A stretch of 64,000 nucleotides of DNA from JAKSSE01 sp045597645 (GTDB lineage: Bacteria > Bacillota > Clostridia > Lachnospirales > Lachnospiraceae): contig JAZLKM010000027.1 of assembly GCA_045597645.1 (NCBI GenBank), positions 1-64,000 on the forward strand, given 5' to 3'. The notes beneath the pieces were generated by a model, which saw nothing but the letters and a program-made list of their open reading frames with translations, did no database searches and was not told the origin of the DNA. The position numbers and the translations under genes are program-made. Positions 42,765 through 52,002 of the stretch are shown here, one piece after another (position 1 is the stretch's first letter; every line of letters begins with the position of its first letter).

Positions 42765-44977
42765 CTGCGGGCCACCTTCCATCTTTTCCACACTAGGAAG
42801 AATAGCAAAAGACATACTGATGCCAAAGACAGCTTGCTACATACTCTCCAAAGCACAGGCTCCTTGTATGTAATAACTATATCATCAGCGCTTATATCTG
42901 CTGACACATGTATCTTGCCATTATCACTTTTAGATAAGCTTAACTCCGCTCCACTATTTACATCATATGCATGATAGTTGGGATAATAGTACTTCGGCAT
43001 ATCATATCCATCACCTACAGGTATTGCCATACTATAATCACTGTCATCTACACTAGCCCCATATGGCAAGTAAAGCATATCCATCTGGTAGTCAATGTCT
43101 TGACTTGTGAGCACCACCAAAGTATCTGCACTATCAGCAAATTCTTTTACTGTGTAGCCTTCTGTCACAAGATTCATGACTACTATCGCCACGGCTATGG
43201 CAATACCCGCCTTCTTATAGCCCTTCTTTTCCAGAATCTGCAAAATATACATGACTGCAAACACTGCACATACAGTGGCTATGGTCAAGTATCTCCACGG
43301 GAACTGTACTATTCCAAAAAGCTTAATAAGCCTCCAGTTAAGGCTCTCTATCACATCCCAAGGGAACACATATGATGCCAGAAGCATTGAAAGGCATGCA
43401 TATCCAAAGAACATATTTGCTCTCTTATACTCAGCCTCACCTTCTAGCTGCCATTTCTGCCTTGAGATGTAGCAAATGGGTATCATCATTAGTCCCATCA
43501 CGAGAGATATCCCTATTGTCAGCGGCATTTCCCCTGTTGTTCCGTTATCTACGTTTACCCCACCCCAAGTGTGGAACACTCCCAACAGTTGCGACGGGTA
43601 CGCTCCTGATTTTCCAATCAAATTGTAAAAATAACCATAATAGCCATCAATGCTCCTCATTGAGTCTATCATAGGAACTAAATACCACAGATTGATGCAT
43701 ATAATGCAGGCTGCTGATACTAAAAGCCATTTTAGTCTGCACCATGCGAAAGTCTTTTTTGCATTAATCAGCATAAACAACAATCCAAATACTGCTATAA
43801 GGTAGCATGACAAAATGTGACTTTCTACCACCAATGAGCAGCCTACAATAAGCGGAAGTGCATCCTGGAATGTATATCTGCGTTGACGCTCACCCGCATA
43901 TAGCCTGTAGAATCCATACACTACAAGAGGCAGAAACGCAAATGCTGTATACTCCCCTAGTGACTGTCTTTGATATATATCTGTAAGCCTGAATGCTGAT
44001 AGTTCATACAGCACTGCTGCAAAGCAGCCCCACTTTCTACTTCCAGACATCTTCCAAAAGCAATAATATCCCAGCGCGACTGTTGCTATATTTATCAACA
44101 CTACATATGTCAAATATGCTGTCTGAAGCGGTAGCCCTATTGCATACATAGCACCAGGTATCACCAGAAACAGCTCTGGATAGAAAAGCGGAGATGCATA
44201 TCCATATCCATTGTTTAGATTTTCCGCCATTCTGTGGGGTATCTGGCCTGCCCTGAGCCCATCTGCCACAGATACTATTCTCTGAAGATGTATCTGCAGA
44301 TCATGCCCTGGGTTAACATAAATCACATTATTCAAACACAGTAAGCTTACAAAGACTACAGCTGCTATTAATGACATTGCTACATACTTTTGCTGCCTGT
44401 CTGACTTAAATACCACATCAGCAAAAAAAGCGATTATCACATCCAATGCAAATGACATCAGAATCCACATCAGAATGCGAACAAATCTATATGAGTACAC
44501 CTCGTCTATGCTAACTGATGTAATTGTGGCTCCAAATGCTTCCTCTGGCACATCAATCCAGCCCTCTGCATCTGGTTCGCTAACTGGATTTCCTGATACG
44601 CACTCAGCATAGAAGGTAGAGTACTTACCGTAACCTGGTCTAATCCATATAGCCCCTGTCTCCTCGTTGCTGTCTGCTCTAAGATAAATCGGAGTTGACA
44701 GCAATCCTATGCCCTCGCCCTCCAATTTTCCTATTTTTAGAGAGCCAATAACATTTGCGTGACTGGGGTCTGCGGTAGCTGGCACATTATAGTCAACTGT
44801 TACTATATATTTTCCAGAGGTAAGACCACCTATCTCATGTCTTCCATCAATACTGATCCCTCCAAGACCATATCCTGTTCGGGGCGCAAAAAGCAGACCG
44901 ATAAGCATTATCAGTACAATCAGCTCCACTATGATAGCTACACTAAATAGCTTGTGCTCTCCAAACAGTCTCTTCAT
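42761..44977 (-). CDS. Large polytopic membrane protein (PF10131/GT-C-like), paralogue of 30212-32545
   Basis: The 738 aa protein has the same plan as the protein at 30212-32545: N-terminal anchor, outer domain (about 30-165), about eleven membrane helices and an outer C-terminal domain with a final helix. Shared blocks are PGHDLQIHLQRIVSVADG, QIPHRMAENLNNGYGYASPLF and QSLGEYTAFAFLPLVVYGFY. The Asp in the GHD loop could be catalytic as in GT-C enzymes. It is tightly coupled to capE (one-base overlap). Its role is not known. Confidence 0.66.
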   Translation of the reverse strand: MKRLFGEHKLFSVAIIVELIVLIMLIGLLFAPRTGYGLGGISIDGRHEIGGLTSGKYIVTVDYNVPATADPSHANVIGSLKIGKLEGEGIGLLSTPIYLRADSNEETGAIWIRPGYGKYSTFYAECVSGNPVSEPDAEGWIDVPEEAFGATITSVSIDEVYSYRFVRILMWILMSFALDVIIAFFADVVFKSDRQQKYVAMSLIAAVVFVSLLCLNNVIYVNPGHDLQIHLQRIVSVADGLRAGQIPHRMAENLNNGYGYASPLFYPELFLVIPGAMYAIGLPLQTAYLTYVVLINIATVALGYYCFWKMSGSRKWGCFAAVLYELSAFRLTDIYQRQSLGEYTAFAFLPLVVYGFYRLYAGERQRRYTFQDALPLIVGCSLVVESHILSCYLIAVFGLLFMLINAKKTFAWCRLKWLLVSAACIICINLWYLVPMIDSMRSIDGYYGYFYNLIGKSGAYPSQLLGVFHTWGGVNVDNGTTGEMPLTIGISLVMGLMMIPICYISRQKWQLEGEAEYKRANMFFGYACLSMLLASYVFPWDVIESLNWRLIKLFGIVQFPWRYLTIATVCAVFAVMYILQILEKKGYKKAGIAIAVAIVVMNLVTEGYTVKEFADSADTLVVLTSQDIDYQMDMLYLPYGASVDDSDYSMAIPVGDGYDMPKYYYPNYHAYDVNSGAELSLSKSDNGKIHVSADISADDIVITYKEPVLWRVCSKLSLASVCLLLFFLVWKRWKVARR

Positions 44978-46005
44978 TATGCCTTGAGGGCCTCCTTAAC
45001 ATAGTCAGTGGTGAGTATCTTCTCCACTGTCTCCTCTACATTAAGTCTTCTCGTATTATGTGAGGTATATGCCTCATTAGCCTGAGTCTGCACCTGACCA
45101 TCTATAAAGAACTTGTCATAGTTGAGATCTCGTCCATCTGCTACTACCCTGTAGTAATTACCCATGTCTTCGCTTCTGACACACTCCTCATTTGTCATCA
45201 AAGTCTCATACAGCTTCTCGCCGTGACGGGTACCTATCACTCTTGTGCCTGTGTCTCCAAAGAGCTTTTGTACTGCTTTTGCCAGATCTCCAATTGTAGA
45301 TGCATCTGACTTTTGAACAAACAAATCTCCTGGGTTGCCATGCTCAAATGCAAACATTACCAGGTCCACTGCCTCATCGAGATTCATAAGGAATCTGGTC
45401 ATGTCAGGATTGGTGATTGTAATAGGATTTCCAGCCTTTATCTGGTCTATGAACAACGGTATAACTGAGCCTCTGCTGCACATTACATTTCCGTAGCGGG
45501 TACAGCAGATTGTAGTCTTACCTGCGGCAACACGAGCGTTTGCTCCTATAACCTTCTCCATCATAGCCTTTGAAATACCCATCGCGTTGATAGGATATGC
45601 TGCCTTGTCTGTAGACAGGCACACTACTCTGTCTACACCTGCATCTATCGCTGCGTGAAGCACATTGTCAGTTCCCTCTATGTTAGTGCGCACTGCTTCC
45701 ATTGGGAAAAACTCACAGCTTGGCACCTGCTTTAGTGCTGCTGCATGGAATACGTAGTCCACCCCCTGCATGGCGTCACTTATTGATCTGCTATTTCTCA
45801 CATCTCCGATATAGAATCTCACCTTGCCTGCAAGCTCTGGGTGCTTGGCCTGCAAGTCATGTCTCATATCGTCCTGCTTTTTCTCATCCCTTGAAAAAAT
45901 GCGGATCTCAGCCAGGTCTGAATCCAGAAAGTGCTTTAGCACTGTGGATCCAAAGGAACCTGTTCCTCCTGTTATCATAAGCGTCTTATCTGTAAATAAG
46001 CCCAT
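44977..46005 (-). CDS. capE: UDP-GlcNAc 4,6-dehydratase/5-epimerase of UDP-L-FucNAc synthesis (CapE/FnlA)
   Basis: The SDR enzyme of 342 aa would take the first step from UDP-GlcNAc to UDP-L-FucNAc. It has the NAD motif TGGTGSFGSTVL, HAAALKQVPSCEFFPMEAV, STDKAAYPINAMGISKAMMEKV and GTRHGEKLYETLM, matching CapE/FnlA rather than the longer PglF. There is no membrane region, so it acts in the cytoplasm. AAGGAG precedes the ATG. capF and capG are 3.4 and 11 kb downstream. Confidence 0.92.
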   Translation of the reverse strand: MGLFTDKTLMITGGTGSFGSTVLKHFLDSDLAEIRIFSRDEKKQDDMRHDLQAKHPELAGKVRFYIGDVRNSRSISDAMQGVDYVFHAAALKQVPSCEFFPMEAVRTNIEGTDNVLHAAIDAGVDRVVCLSTDKAAYPINAMGISKAMMEKVIGANARVAAGKTTICCTRYGNVMCSRGSVIPLFIDQIKAGNPITITNPDMTRFLMNLDEAVDLVMFAFEHGNPGDLFVQKSDASTIGDLAKAVQKLFGDTGTRVIGTRHGEKLYETLMTNEECVRSEDMGNYYRVVADGRDLNYDKFFIDGQVQTQANEAYTSHNTRRLNVEETVEKILTTDYVKEALKA

Positions 46006-46052
46006 ATCTATCTCCTTATCTTTTATATCCTCAATCCCTTCGATTCCTTTTC

Positions 46053-47075
46053 CTAGGTCTCGACATCTTTTCCTTTTAGTCTGCCTGGCAGCCTCTTTAT
46101 AAGCGACTTTCCCTCTCCGTAGATAATTCTCTTTATTATGCTCACTATTCGTCTATACCATATGACTACCGGCATCTCCCATGCCAGAAGTCTCTTGTGA
46201 TATTTCTCATAGGTCTCATCCGGAAGCATGTAATTTGTGTACTTCATTGGAAAGCTCATCTCAAACGTGGGCACCTCAAATATTTTCCTTGCACCCTTTG
46301 GCATCTTCTTTAGTGTATTAGATGTGTGGGCGCTTCCCTCCGTTATTCCGATATTTCTAATCATATTGCGCTTAGGCACTATATACATCTGATTGTGTAT
46401 ATATGTACTAGCCATAAAAAAGTACTCCGTACCTGCTGGGTGCCCATTGTACAATCTGCCATTTAGGTAGGCATCCATGGAATTGCAAAATAGGCTATCC
46501 CTCTTAGCTATTCGCTTTGCCTCATCGCATATATATTTTTCCTGACCATATGCGAAGTCCCAATACTGCTCATAGGTACGCTTCCATATTGCATATCCCC
46601 AGATTGAACCAAACTTCGAAAAGAAATAGTCCGCATCCGGTGCATCATATTCACCCATCACATTGTGACCTGAGATTACATTTACTCTAAGGTCATCCTT
46701 GTATCTCTCAAGTAACTCTGCACAGTATCTGAAAAAGCTGACTTCTGGCACCACATCATCCTCCAAAAGGATGAGCCTGTCCTCCTTTTTGAAGATTTCG
46801 TCCTTCACCTTTTTCATAATGGTGTACATGCCTTGATTCTCTTCAAAATAGAATCTGGTGACCTGACAGTCCCAATCTATGTCGGCTACCACTTCCTTGC
46901 AGGCAGCTATCCTGGCCACATCGTCCGGATGATCCTCCCTAGGTCCGTCACAGCATATATATAGCTTGCTCGGCCTAGCCGTCTTTATAGCCTCGAATGT
47001 AACTTTTAGACACTGGGGCCTAACGAACATATATAACAGCACGGGCACATCCACGAGCCACGGTTTATTTTCCAT
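46053..47075 (-). CDS. GT-A-type glycosyltransferase
   Basis: The 340 aa protein begins VPVLLYMFVRPQCLKVTFEAI and has LILLEDDVVPEVSFFRYC, in which EDD is a metal-binding motif of the DxD type. KFGSIWGYAIWKRTYEQYWDF and SMDAYLNGRLYNG complete a pattern seen in proteins annotated as glycosyltransferase or hemolytic protein HlpA-like in capsule loci. The C-terminus has a basic amphipathic tail. It lies between wzx and capE. Its donor and acceptor are not known. Confidence 0.75.
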   Translation of the reverse strand: MENKPWLVDVPVLLYMFVRPQCLKVTFEAIKTARPSKLYICCDGPREDHPDDVARIAACKEVVADIDWDCQVTRFYFEENQGMYTIMKKVKDEIFKKEDRLILLEDDVVPEVSFFRYCAELLERYKDDLRVNVISGHNVMGEYDAPDADYFFSKFGSIWGYAIWKRTYEQYWDFAYGQEKYICDEAKRIAKRDSLFCNSMDAYLNGRLYNGHPAGTEYFFMASTYIHNQMYIVPKRNMIRNIGITEGSAHTSNTLKKMPKGARKIFEVPTFEMSFPMKYTNYMLPDETYEKYHKRLLAWEMPVVIWYRRIVSIIKRIIYGEGKSLIKRLPGRLKGKDVET

Positions 47076-47078
47076 TCT

Positions 47079-48587
47079 CTATCCCCTTCGCAATCGACCC
47101 AGTATCATGCCTTTCTCATCGGCATTCAGTCCCATAAGCCACATTAGTATTACGTATATCACACCCATAATCAGGCATTTTGCAATGAATAATATCCAGC
47201 CAGAGGTTACCCAGAAATGATGTAAGGCAAACCCTATGCATGTGGTTATCACTATTGGCAGGCTCATCTTAAGATGACACTGCACGAAGAAGTTGCCGAT
47301 ATTCAGCCCTAGGACCTTCTTGTAGATAATATTTGATACTACTACCGTTCCAGCTATCGAGCCGGCCAATATTCCTATTCCTGTACCAAGTGCTCCATAC
47401 TTGATAGAGAAAATAAAGCTCAGCGCACATGACACTACGGCTGTCACTCCATATGAGAGCGCTGCATACTGTAGCTTCCCTGTAGCTGTTATGGCAGTGC
47501 TAGCTATTGTCTGGGTAGCTGTGATGAGGCTTGGTGCTATCATCATTATGGTGATAGGGTAAGCCATTGCAAATTTCTCTCCCTGCCAGAGCATCATGAA
47601 CTCCCCGCCTAGGCTAAAGAATATGGCAGACACCGCACCAACGATAAAAAGCTGTATACGTCCTACTCGAATCATCAGCTTATCCATGGCTTTTGCGTCC
47701 TGATTTTCGCCATAATATATCTTGGCTACTCTGGTCAAAAATAGTGCTCCCAGAGCGCCTGTAAGGTTATATACGTAACCCTCTAATACCGATGATACGT
47801 TAAATATTGCTATCTGCCTCGTGCCTGATGTTACGCCTAGTATGGTCGGTTCAATATTGAAGATAAATCTCTGCAATATAAGCATTACTGTAGTCCATAC
47901 AGAGAAGGAAAATAGCTCCTTCACCATTGGCTTATCCCAGCTTTTTAAACCAGCTTTAAACAGTCCCTTGCTCTTGAGATATATGTACTTTGCAACAGAT
48001 ATCAAAAGACCTATTCCTGCGTTAACCACAACAAGTGTGTACAATCCTCCGCCATTGAATAGGGCTGCCACCATAAGCGCTACAATGATGACCTTCTGTG
48101 CCAGGTCCATGAGCTTTTGGAATACAAACTTCTCATATGCCTGTATGACACCATTGAATATCTGCATAGGGAACGTGCACAAAGTGAACGCGCCTATTAT
48201 CACAAAAACCAGTCGCAGTCTTGCCAGCTCATCAGGCGTAAAGCTTACATAGATAAACTTAAGCAGGAAAAATAGTACAAATAAAACCACTCCTATTACT
48301 GCATCTATCACTAGGTACAGCTTTAACGTTATCCCTAAAAAGCTATCTATGGCCTTCTGATCGTTCTGAGCAATATATTTTGCAATAAACCTAGATATAG
48401 CCTGGCCAAGACCGAAGTCCATAGTAACCATGGATATGACTGAAATCGCCAACCCATAGATGCCATAGTCGGAGTCACCAATTACTTTTATCATCCATGG
48501 CGTATAGATTATGCCTGCCAGAATGTTAAAGGCTATTGCTATATAGGATATGAATGCTCCATATTTTATCTGCTTTGAAGAGTCCAT
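47079..48587 (-). CDS. wzx: Wzx-type lipid-linked oligosaccharide flippase
   Basis: The 502 aa protein has about fourteen membrane helices and the N-terminal pattern KYGAFISYIAIAFNILAGIIYTPWMIKVIGDSDYGIYGLA, in parts typical of Wzx (MATE/MOP superfamily). The GQAISRFIAKYIAQND loop after helix two is another Wzx marker. It would flip the undecaprenyl-linked repeat unit of operon A outward. It follows wzy with a one-base overlap, the usual wzx/wzy pairing. Confidence 0.92.
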   Translation of the reverse strand: MDSSKQIKYGAFISYIAIAFNILAGIIYTPWMIKVIGDSDYGIYGLAISVISMVTMDFGLGQAISRFIAKYIAQNDQKAIDSFLGITLKLYLVIDAVIGVVLFVLFFLLKFIYVSFTPDELARLRLVFVIIGAFTLCTFPMQIFNGVIQAYEKFVFQKLMDLAQKVIIVALMVAALFNGGGLYTLVVVNAGIGLLISVAKYIYLKSKGLFKAGLKSWDKPMVKELFSFSVWTTVMLILQRFIFNIEPTILGVTSGTRQIAIFNVSSVLEGYVYNLTGALGALFLTRVAKIYYGENQDAKAMDKLMIRVGRIQLFIVGAVSAIFFSLGGEFMMLWQGEKFAMAYPITIMMIAPSLITATQTIASTAITATGKLQYAALSYGVTAVVSCALSFIFSIKYGALGTGIGILAGSIAGTVVVSNIIYKKVLGLNIGNFFVQCHLKMSLPIVITTCIGFALHHFWVTSGWILFIAKCLIMGVIYVILMWLMGLNADEKGMILGRLRRG

Positions 48588-49675
48588 TACAGTGGTTCTC
48601 CCTGCCAGAAGAATATATAGTCAGATCCACCCACGATAGTGATGCCCAGAAGTGCAAGCACAATCAGGTATCTAAATATCATTCTATTTCTGAATTTCAT
48701 TCCTGACACTGCTGCCGGTATCGCCAGCACAATGGGGAATTCAAATATGTATATCAATCTGATAGCTGCATTTTGAACATACACTGACGGGAGTGCAACA
48801 AGTCCCAACAGTATACAGTTTACCCATATGCGCTCCTGATTATTCGCCTGTGACAGAGCTCCAAAGCGCAGGAATAAAAATGCCACAATCGCCAGATACA
48901 TCGCAGTGAACTTCAGCGGCTTGCCCAGCGAGAACGGGGTGTACCACTCATATCCCACCAGCCTTACCATTATTGGATATACCATATCCTTTACCAGCAT
49001 GAGAAATGTGAATGCTCCTGCTGCTATGGCGAAGTTTCTACGCTTAAGAGGTATGAGTCTCAATAAGTACACTGGCAAAAACATCAACGCCGATGTATGA
49101 ATAAACGCTCCCAAAACGCACACAAGAACAAATGGTATCGGCTTCTTTTTTTCAAGGAACGGATAAGACCCCACCCATACTACAGCTAATGCTATTGCCT
49201 GCTTTTGTCCTGTAAGCCAAAAAGTACTGAAAAACAGGGTAAACATCAATGTAAAGCTGAGCATTGGATCCTCTGAATGCTTATAAATCCAGATGCAAAA
49301 CGGCACAGTAATCAATACTGCTGCGTATACTAAATACCCCTGGGTATTTGCTGAAAACAGCTGAAAAAACTTAACTATCAGCACAAAAAGTGGTCCTGTT
49401 CTCTCGTGCCTCGTCAGGTATTTTCCCAGGAGCTCTACAATCTCATACGGCTGATACCAATAGATTTCCTTAAAGTAACCTTCCAGATATACTACTGTAT
49501 CTGCTCCAACAGAATAGTGTCGAAGTCCTGACACTAGTATGAATATCAGGCCGCATAATGCGCAGTATATCCCCTTGCGCAGTTTTTCCCCACGGCTTGT
49601 GGCATTCTTGTACGGCCACAAGAGCACGGTTCCCGATATTATCATTGTCACAAGGCTCATCGCCATTACTATCAT
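48587..49675 (-). CDS. wzy: EpsG-family polysaccharide polymerase (Wzy)
   Basis: The 362 aa membrane protein has about ten helices. SGLRHYSVGADTVVYLEGYF lies after helix two; the R-x-x-x-VG-x-D-T-x-x-Y motif marks the EpsG family. ALAVVWVGSYPFLEKKKPIPF and AFIHTSALMFLPVYLL are further family blocks. It would polymerise the repeat unit on the outer face. Together with Wzx and the Wzz-like protein it completes a Wzy-dependent route in operon A. Confidence 0.9.
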   Translation of the reverse strand: MIVMAMSLVTMIISGTVLLWPYKNATSRGEKLRKGIYCALCGLIFILVSGLRHYSVGADTVVYLEGYFKEIYWYQPYEIVELLGKYLTRHERTGPLFVLIVKFFQLFSANTQGYLVYAAVLITVPFCIWIYKHSEDPMLSFTLMFTLFFSTFWLTGQKQAIALAVVWVGSYPFLEKKKPIPFVLVCVLGAFIHTSALMFLPVYLLRLIPLKRRNFAIAAGAFTFLMLVKDMVYPIMVRLVGYEWYTPFSLGKPLKFTAMYLAIVAFLFLRFGALSQANNQERIWVNCILLGLVALPSVYVQNAAIRLIYIFEFPIVLAIPAAVSGMKFRNRMIFRYLIVLALLGITIVGGSDYIFFWQGEPL

Positions 49676-51030
49676 AAGCTACCTACTATTATTTCATCGA
49701 TCTTGCCCCTGAAGATAGCATTTATCTTCTCTGGGCTATGATTTGCTATAGCTGCTGATGCTGCCCTTGCGGCATACTCCTTTGTCAGCGCTTTATCATT
49801 CACTAGTTTTAATAATGCTTCTTTAATGCCATCATAGCTATCCGCTACAACAGCAATATCCTCCCCTATGAGGTACTCCATGGCTGCGATATTTCTATCT
49901 CCTATCGCAAAGATGCACTTTCCTGAGGACAAATAGTCCGTAATTTTAGTTGAAAAGCTAAGTCTTGCTGCTCTAGCTCCGCTCCCACCTATCGACTCAA
50001 GGTACAACATTACATCCGCCTGTTGCTGAAGCTTTAGTACCTCTGGCTGCGGCACTGGTTCTTTTATGTAAACCGTGCCCGACCTTAGCCCCTCAAGTTT
50101 TTTAGGTTCCAGTACCTTTGTGCAGTAAATATCTACAGCTATTTTCCCTTTTAGCTCTGGAGATTCCGCCAGTACCTGGTCTAACAGAAGCAATGAGTCG
50201 TCTCTTTGTACCAGCAGATTTCCGGTATATATGAGCCTTATTGGGTGCTCATCCCCCAGACCTCCTTCCTCACCTGCCTCTGATGCCTCAGGTAGTCTGC
50301 TAAGCGGCTTCGTCAGTATACTGCAGTCAATTCCAAAGGTTGCATCCGCTTCTTCTTTTGTCTTTTTGGATATTGCAAAAAAACCCTGCATTTTACCGGT
50401 TAGTCTCTTAAGACTTCTTCTCTGGAAAAATCTGTATACCTTATAGCCAGGATTAGATGACTGCTTATATGTAAAATTGTCGTCCCAAAAATACCCTATT
50501 GCCTTGGCACCGGTTCTGTCTATCACATACTCAGTTATATCTGCCAAGTGTATCTTTGCTTCCATTGAGTAGAGTACTAACTCCGGTTTGAAGCTATCTA
50601 TAAACTCATCAAGCTCAGCACTCTTCCATTTCCCCAGCTTCCATGCCACCTCTCTGGCCATCAGCATCAACTGCGAGCGGTGCTTTTGCATTCTTGCATA
50701 ACGATTATTATGAGTATTAAGATCTGCCACGCTCTGTGCATCTATGCTATCAGCAGAGGCATCCTTCACACTTTGAACCGCTATCTCTCTGCCAGTCCTA
50801 ATCCCTGGTTTAAATACGCTCTTTAGCACACGATTTTCAGAAATCGAAAAATACCTTGAAGCGACAAGGCTATCTGGCAAATCATCTCTGATATATAGAT
50901 GGGCTACCTTTTCCCTAGCATAGTCGCTTAGTAGACTCTGCCAGGTGTTTTGACCTATTTTGCTGTTCCAGGCAGCCACAGATATCACAAGTATCCTAGG
51001 CTCTGCCTTTGGCATATAGGTATCCATCAT
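49672..51030 (-). CDS. GT4-like glycosyltransferase
   Basis: The 452 aa protein has the GT-B layout: RILVISVAAWNSKIGQNTW at the N-terminus, GYFWDDNFTYKQSSNPGYKV in the middle, then IRLIYTGNLLVQRDDSLLLL opening the donor domain near residue 265. The RAARLSFSTKITDYLSSG block near 360 takes the place of EX7E. A stretch at residues about 85-115 is low in structure and may be an insert. It overlaps the epimerase gene as ATGA. Sugar unknown. Confidence 0.78.
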   Translation of the reverse strand: MMDTYMPKAEPRILVISVAAWNSKIGQNTWQSLLSDYAREKVAHLYIRDDLPDSLVASRYFSISENRVLKSVFKPGIRTGREIAVQSVKDASADSIDAQSVADLNTHNNRYARMQKHRSQLMLMAREVAWKLGKWKSAELDEFIDSFKPELVLYSMEAKIHLADITEYVIDRTGAKAIGYFWDDNFTYKQSSNPGYKVYRFFQRRSLKRLTGKMQGFFAISKKTKEEADATFGIDCSILTKPLSRLPEASEAGEEGGLGDEHPIRLIYTGNLLVQRDDSLLLLDQVLAESPELKGKIAVDIYCTKVLEPKKLEGLRSGTVYIKEPVPQPEVLKLQQQADVMLYLESIGGSGARAARLSFSTKITDYLSSGKCIFAIGDRNIAAMEYLIGEDIAVVADSYDGIKEALLKLVNDKALTKEYAARAASAAIANHSPEKINAIFRGKIDEIIVGSL

Positions 51031-52001
51031 AGATTCTCCCTATACCAGTCAATAGCCAGCTTGATTCCATCCTCGAAGCTGTACGAAGGATCATATCCTA
51101 AAAGTCGTTTTGCTTTACTGATATCAGCATTACTGTGCTTTATATCACCAGCCCTGTCCGGCCCAAAATTGGGCTCGACTTCTAATCCAAGTGCCTTGGT
51201 TAGGTCATAATAAATGTCTATCAGGTACTCTCTGCCACCGTAAGCTATATTGAATGCCTCTCCGGCCGCCTCTGATGACGCTAGGCATGCTCGGAGATTA
51301 GCCTCAATTACGTTATCAATATATGTGAAATCCCTACTCTGCTTGCCATCACCGTTAATGGTAGGCACTTCTCCATTCATAAGCTGACGCAGAAACTTTG
51401 GAATGACTGCTGCATAGGCCCCATTTGGATCCTGCCTGCGGCCAAACACGTTAAAATATCTCATTCCATATGTATCTAAACCATACAGTCTCTTATACAG
51501 CTTTCCATATTCCTCACAGGTGCGCTTAGTCAAAGCGTAAGGTGAGAGCAAGTTGCCTTCCTGGCCTTCCACCTTTGGCAGTACCGGATGATCTCCATAT
51601 ACAGAAGAGCTTGAGGCATACACAAATTTCTTGATGCCATTTTGTCTTGCGGCTTCCATCATATTAAGTGTGCCTCTGATATTCACCTCTTCATAAAATA
51701 GCGGCATTTCTATCGAGCGTGGCACACTACCCCATGCAGCCTGATTGAGTACATAATCTACTTCTTCACAGGCTTTCAAGCATGTGTCTAAATCAGTAAT
51801 ATCACCTTTGATAAATGTATAGTTCGGATTGTCTATAAACAAATCTACATTTTCCTGCTTACCTGTAGACAAGTTATCAAGGCATCTCACCTTATATCCC
51901 TTGTTCAGTATGGCTTCGCATAGATTTGATCCTATAAAGCCAGCGCCTCCAGTTACCAGAAATATACTGTTTTCAGGAAAAACTATGTTTTCAAATCCCA
52001 T
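51027..52001 (-). CDS. UDP-GlcNAc/UDP-GlcNAcA 4-epimerase (WbpP/TviC-like)
   Basis: The SDR enzyme has TGGAGFIGSNLCEAIL, NQAAWGSVPRSIEMPLF, SSSSVYGDHPVLPKVE, YALTK (YxxxK) and RYFNVFGRRQDPNGAYAAV, which are characteristic of the WbpP/TviC group that epimerises C4 of N-acetylated UDP-hexoses. I start it at ATG 52001 (324 aa) with GGAGA eight bases upstream, inside the end of the dehydrogenase gene; the frame extends to 52034. With the dehydrogenase next door the likely product is UDP-GalNAcA, as in Vi antigen synthesis. Confidence 0.9.
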   Translation of the reverse strand: MGFENIVFPENSIFLVTGGAGFIGSNLCEAILNKGYKVRCLDNLSTGKQENVDLFIDNPNYTFIKGDITDLDTCLKACEEVDYVLNQAAWGSVPRSIEMPLFYEEVNIRGTLNMMEAARQNGIKKFVYASSSSVYGDHPVLPKVEGQEGNLLSPYALTKRTCEEYGKLYKRLYGLDTYGMRYFNVFGRRQDPNGAYAAVIPKFLRQLMNGEVPTINGDGKQSRDFTYIDNVIEANLRACLASSEAAGEAFNIAYGGREYLIDIYYDLTKALGLEVEPNFGPDRAGDIKHSNADISKAKRLLGYDPSYSFEDGIKLAIDWYRENL

Positions 52002-52002
52002 T

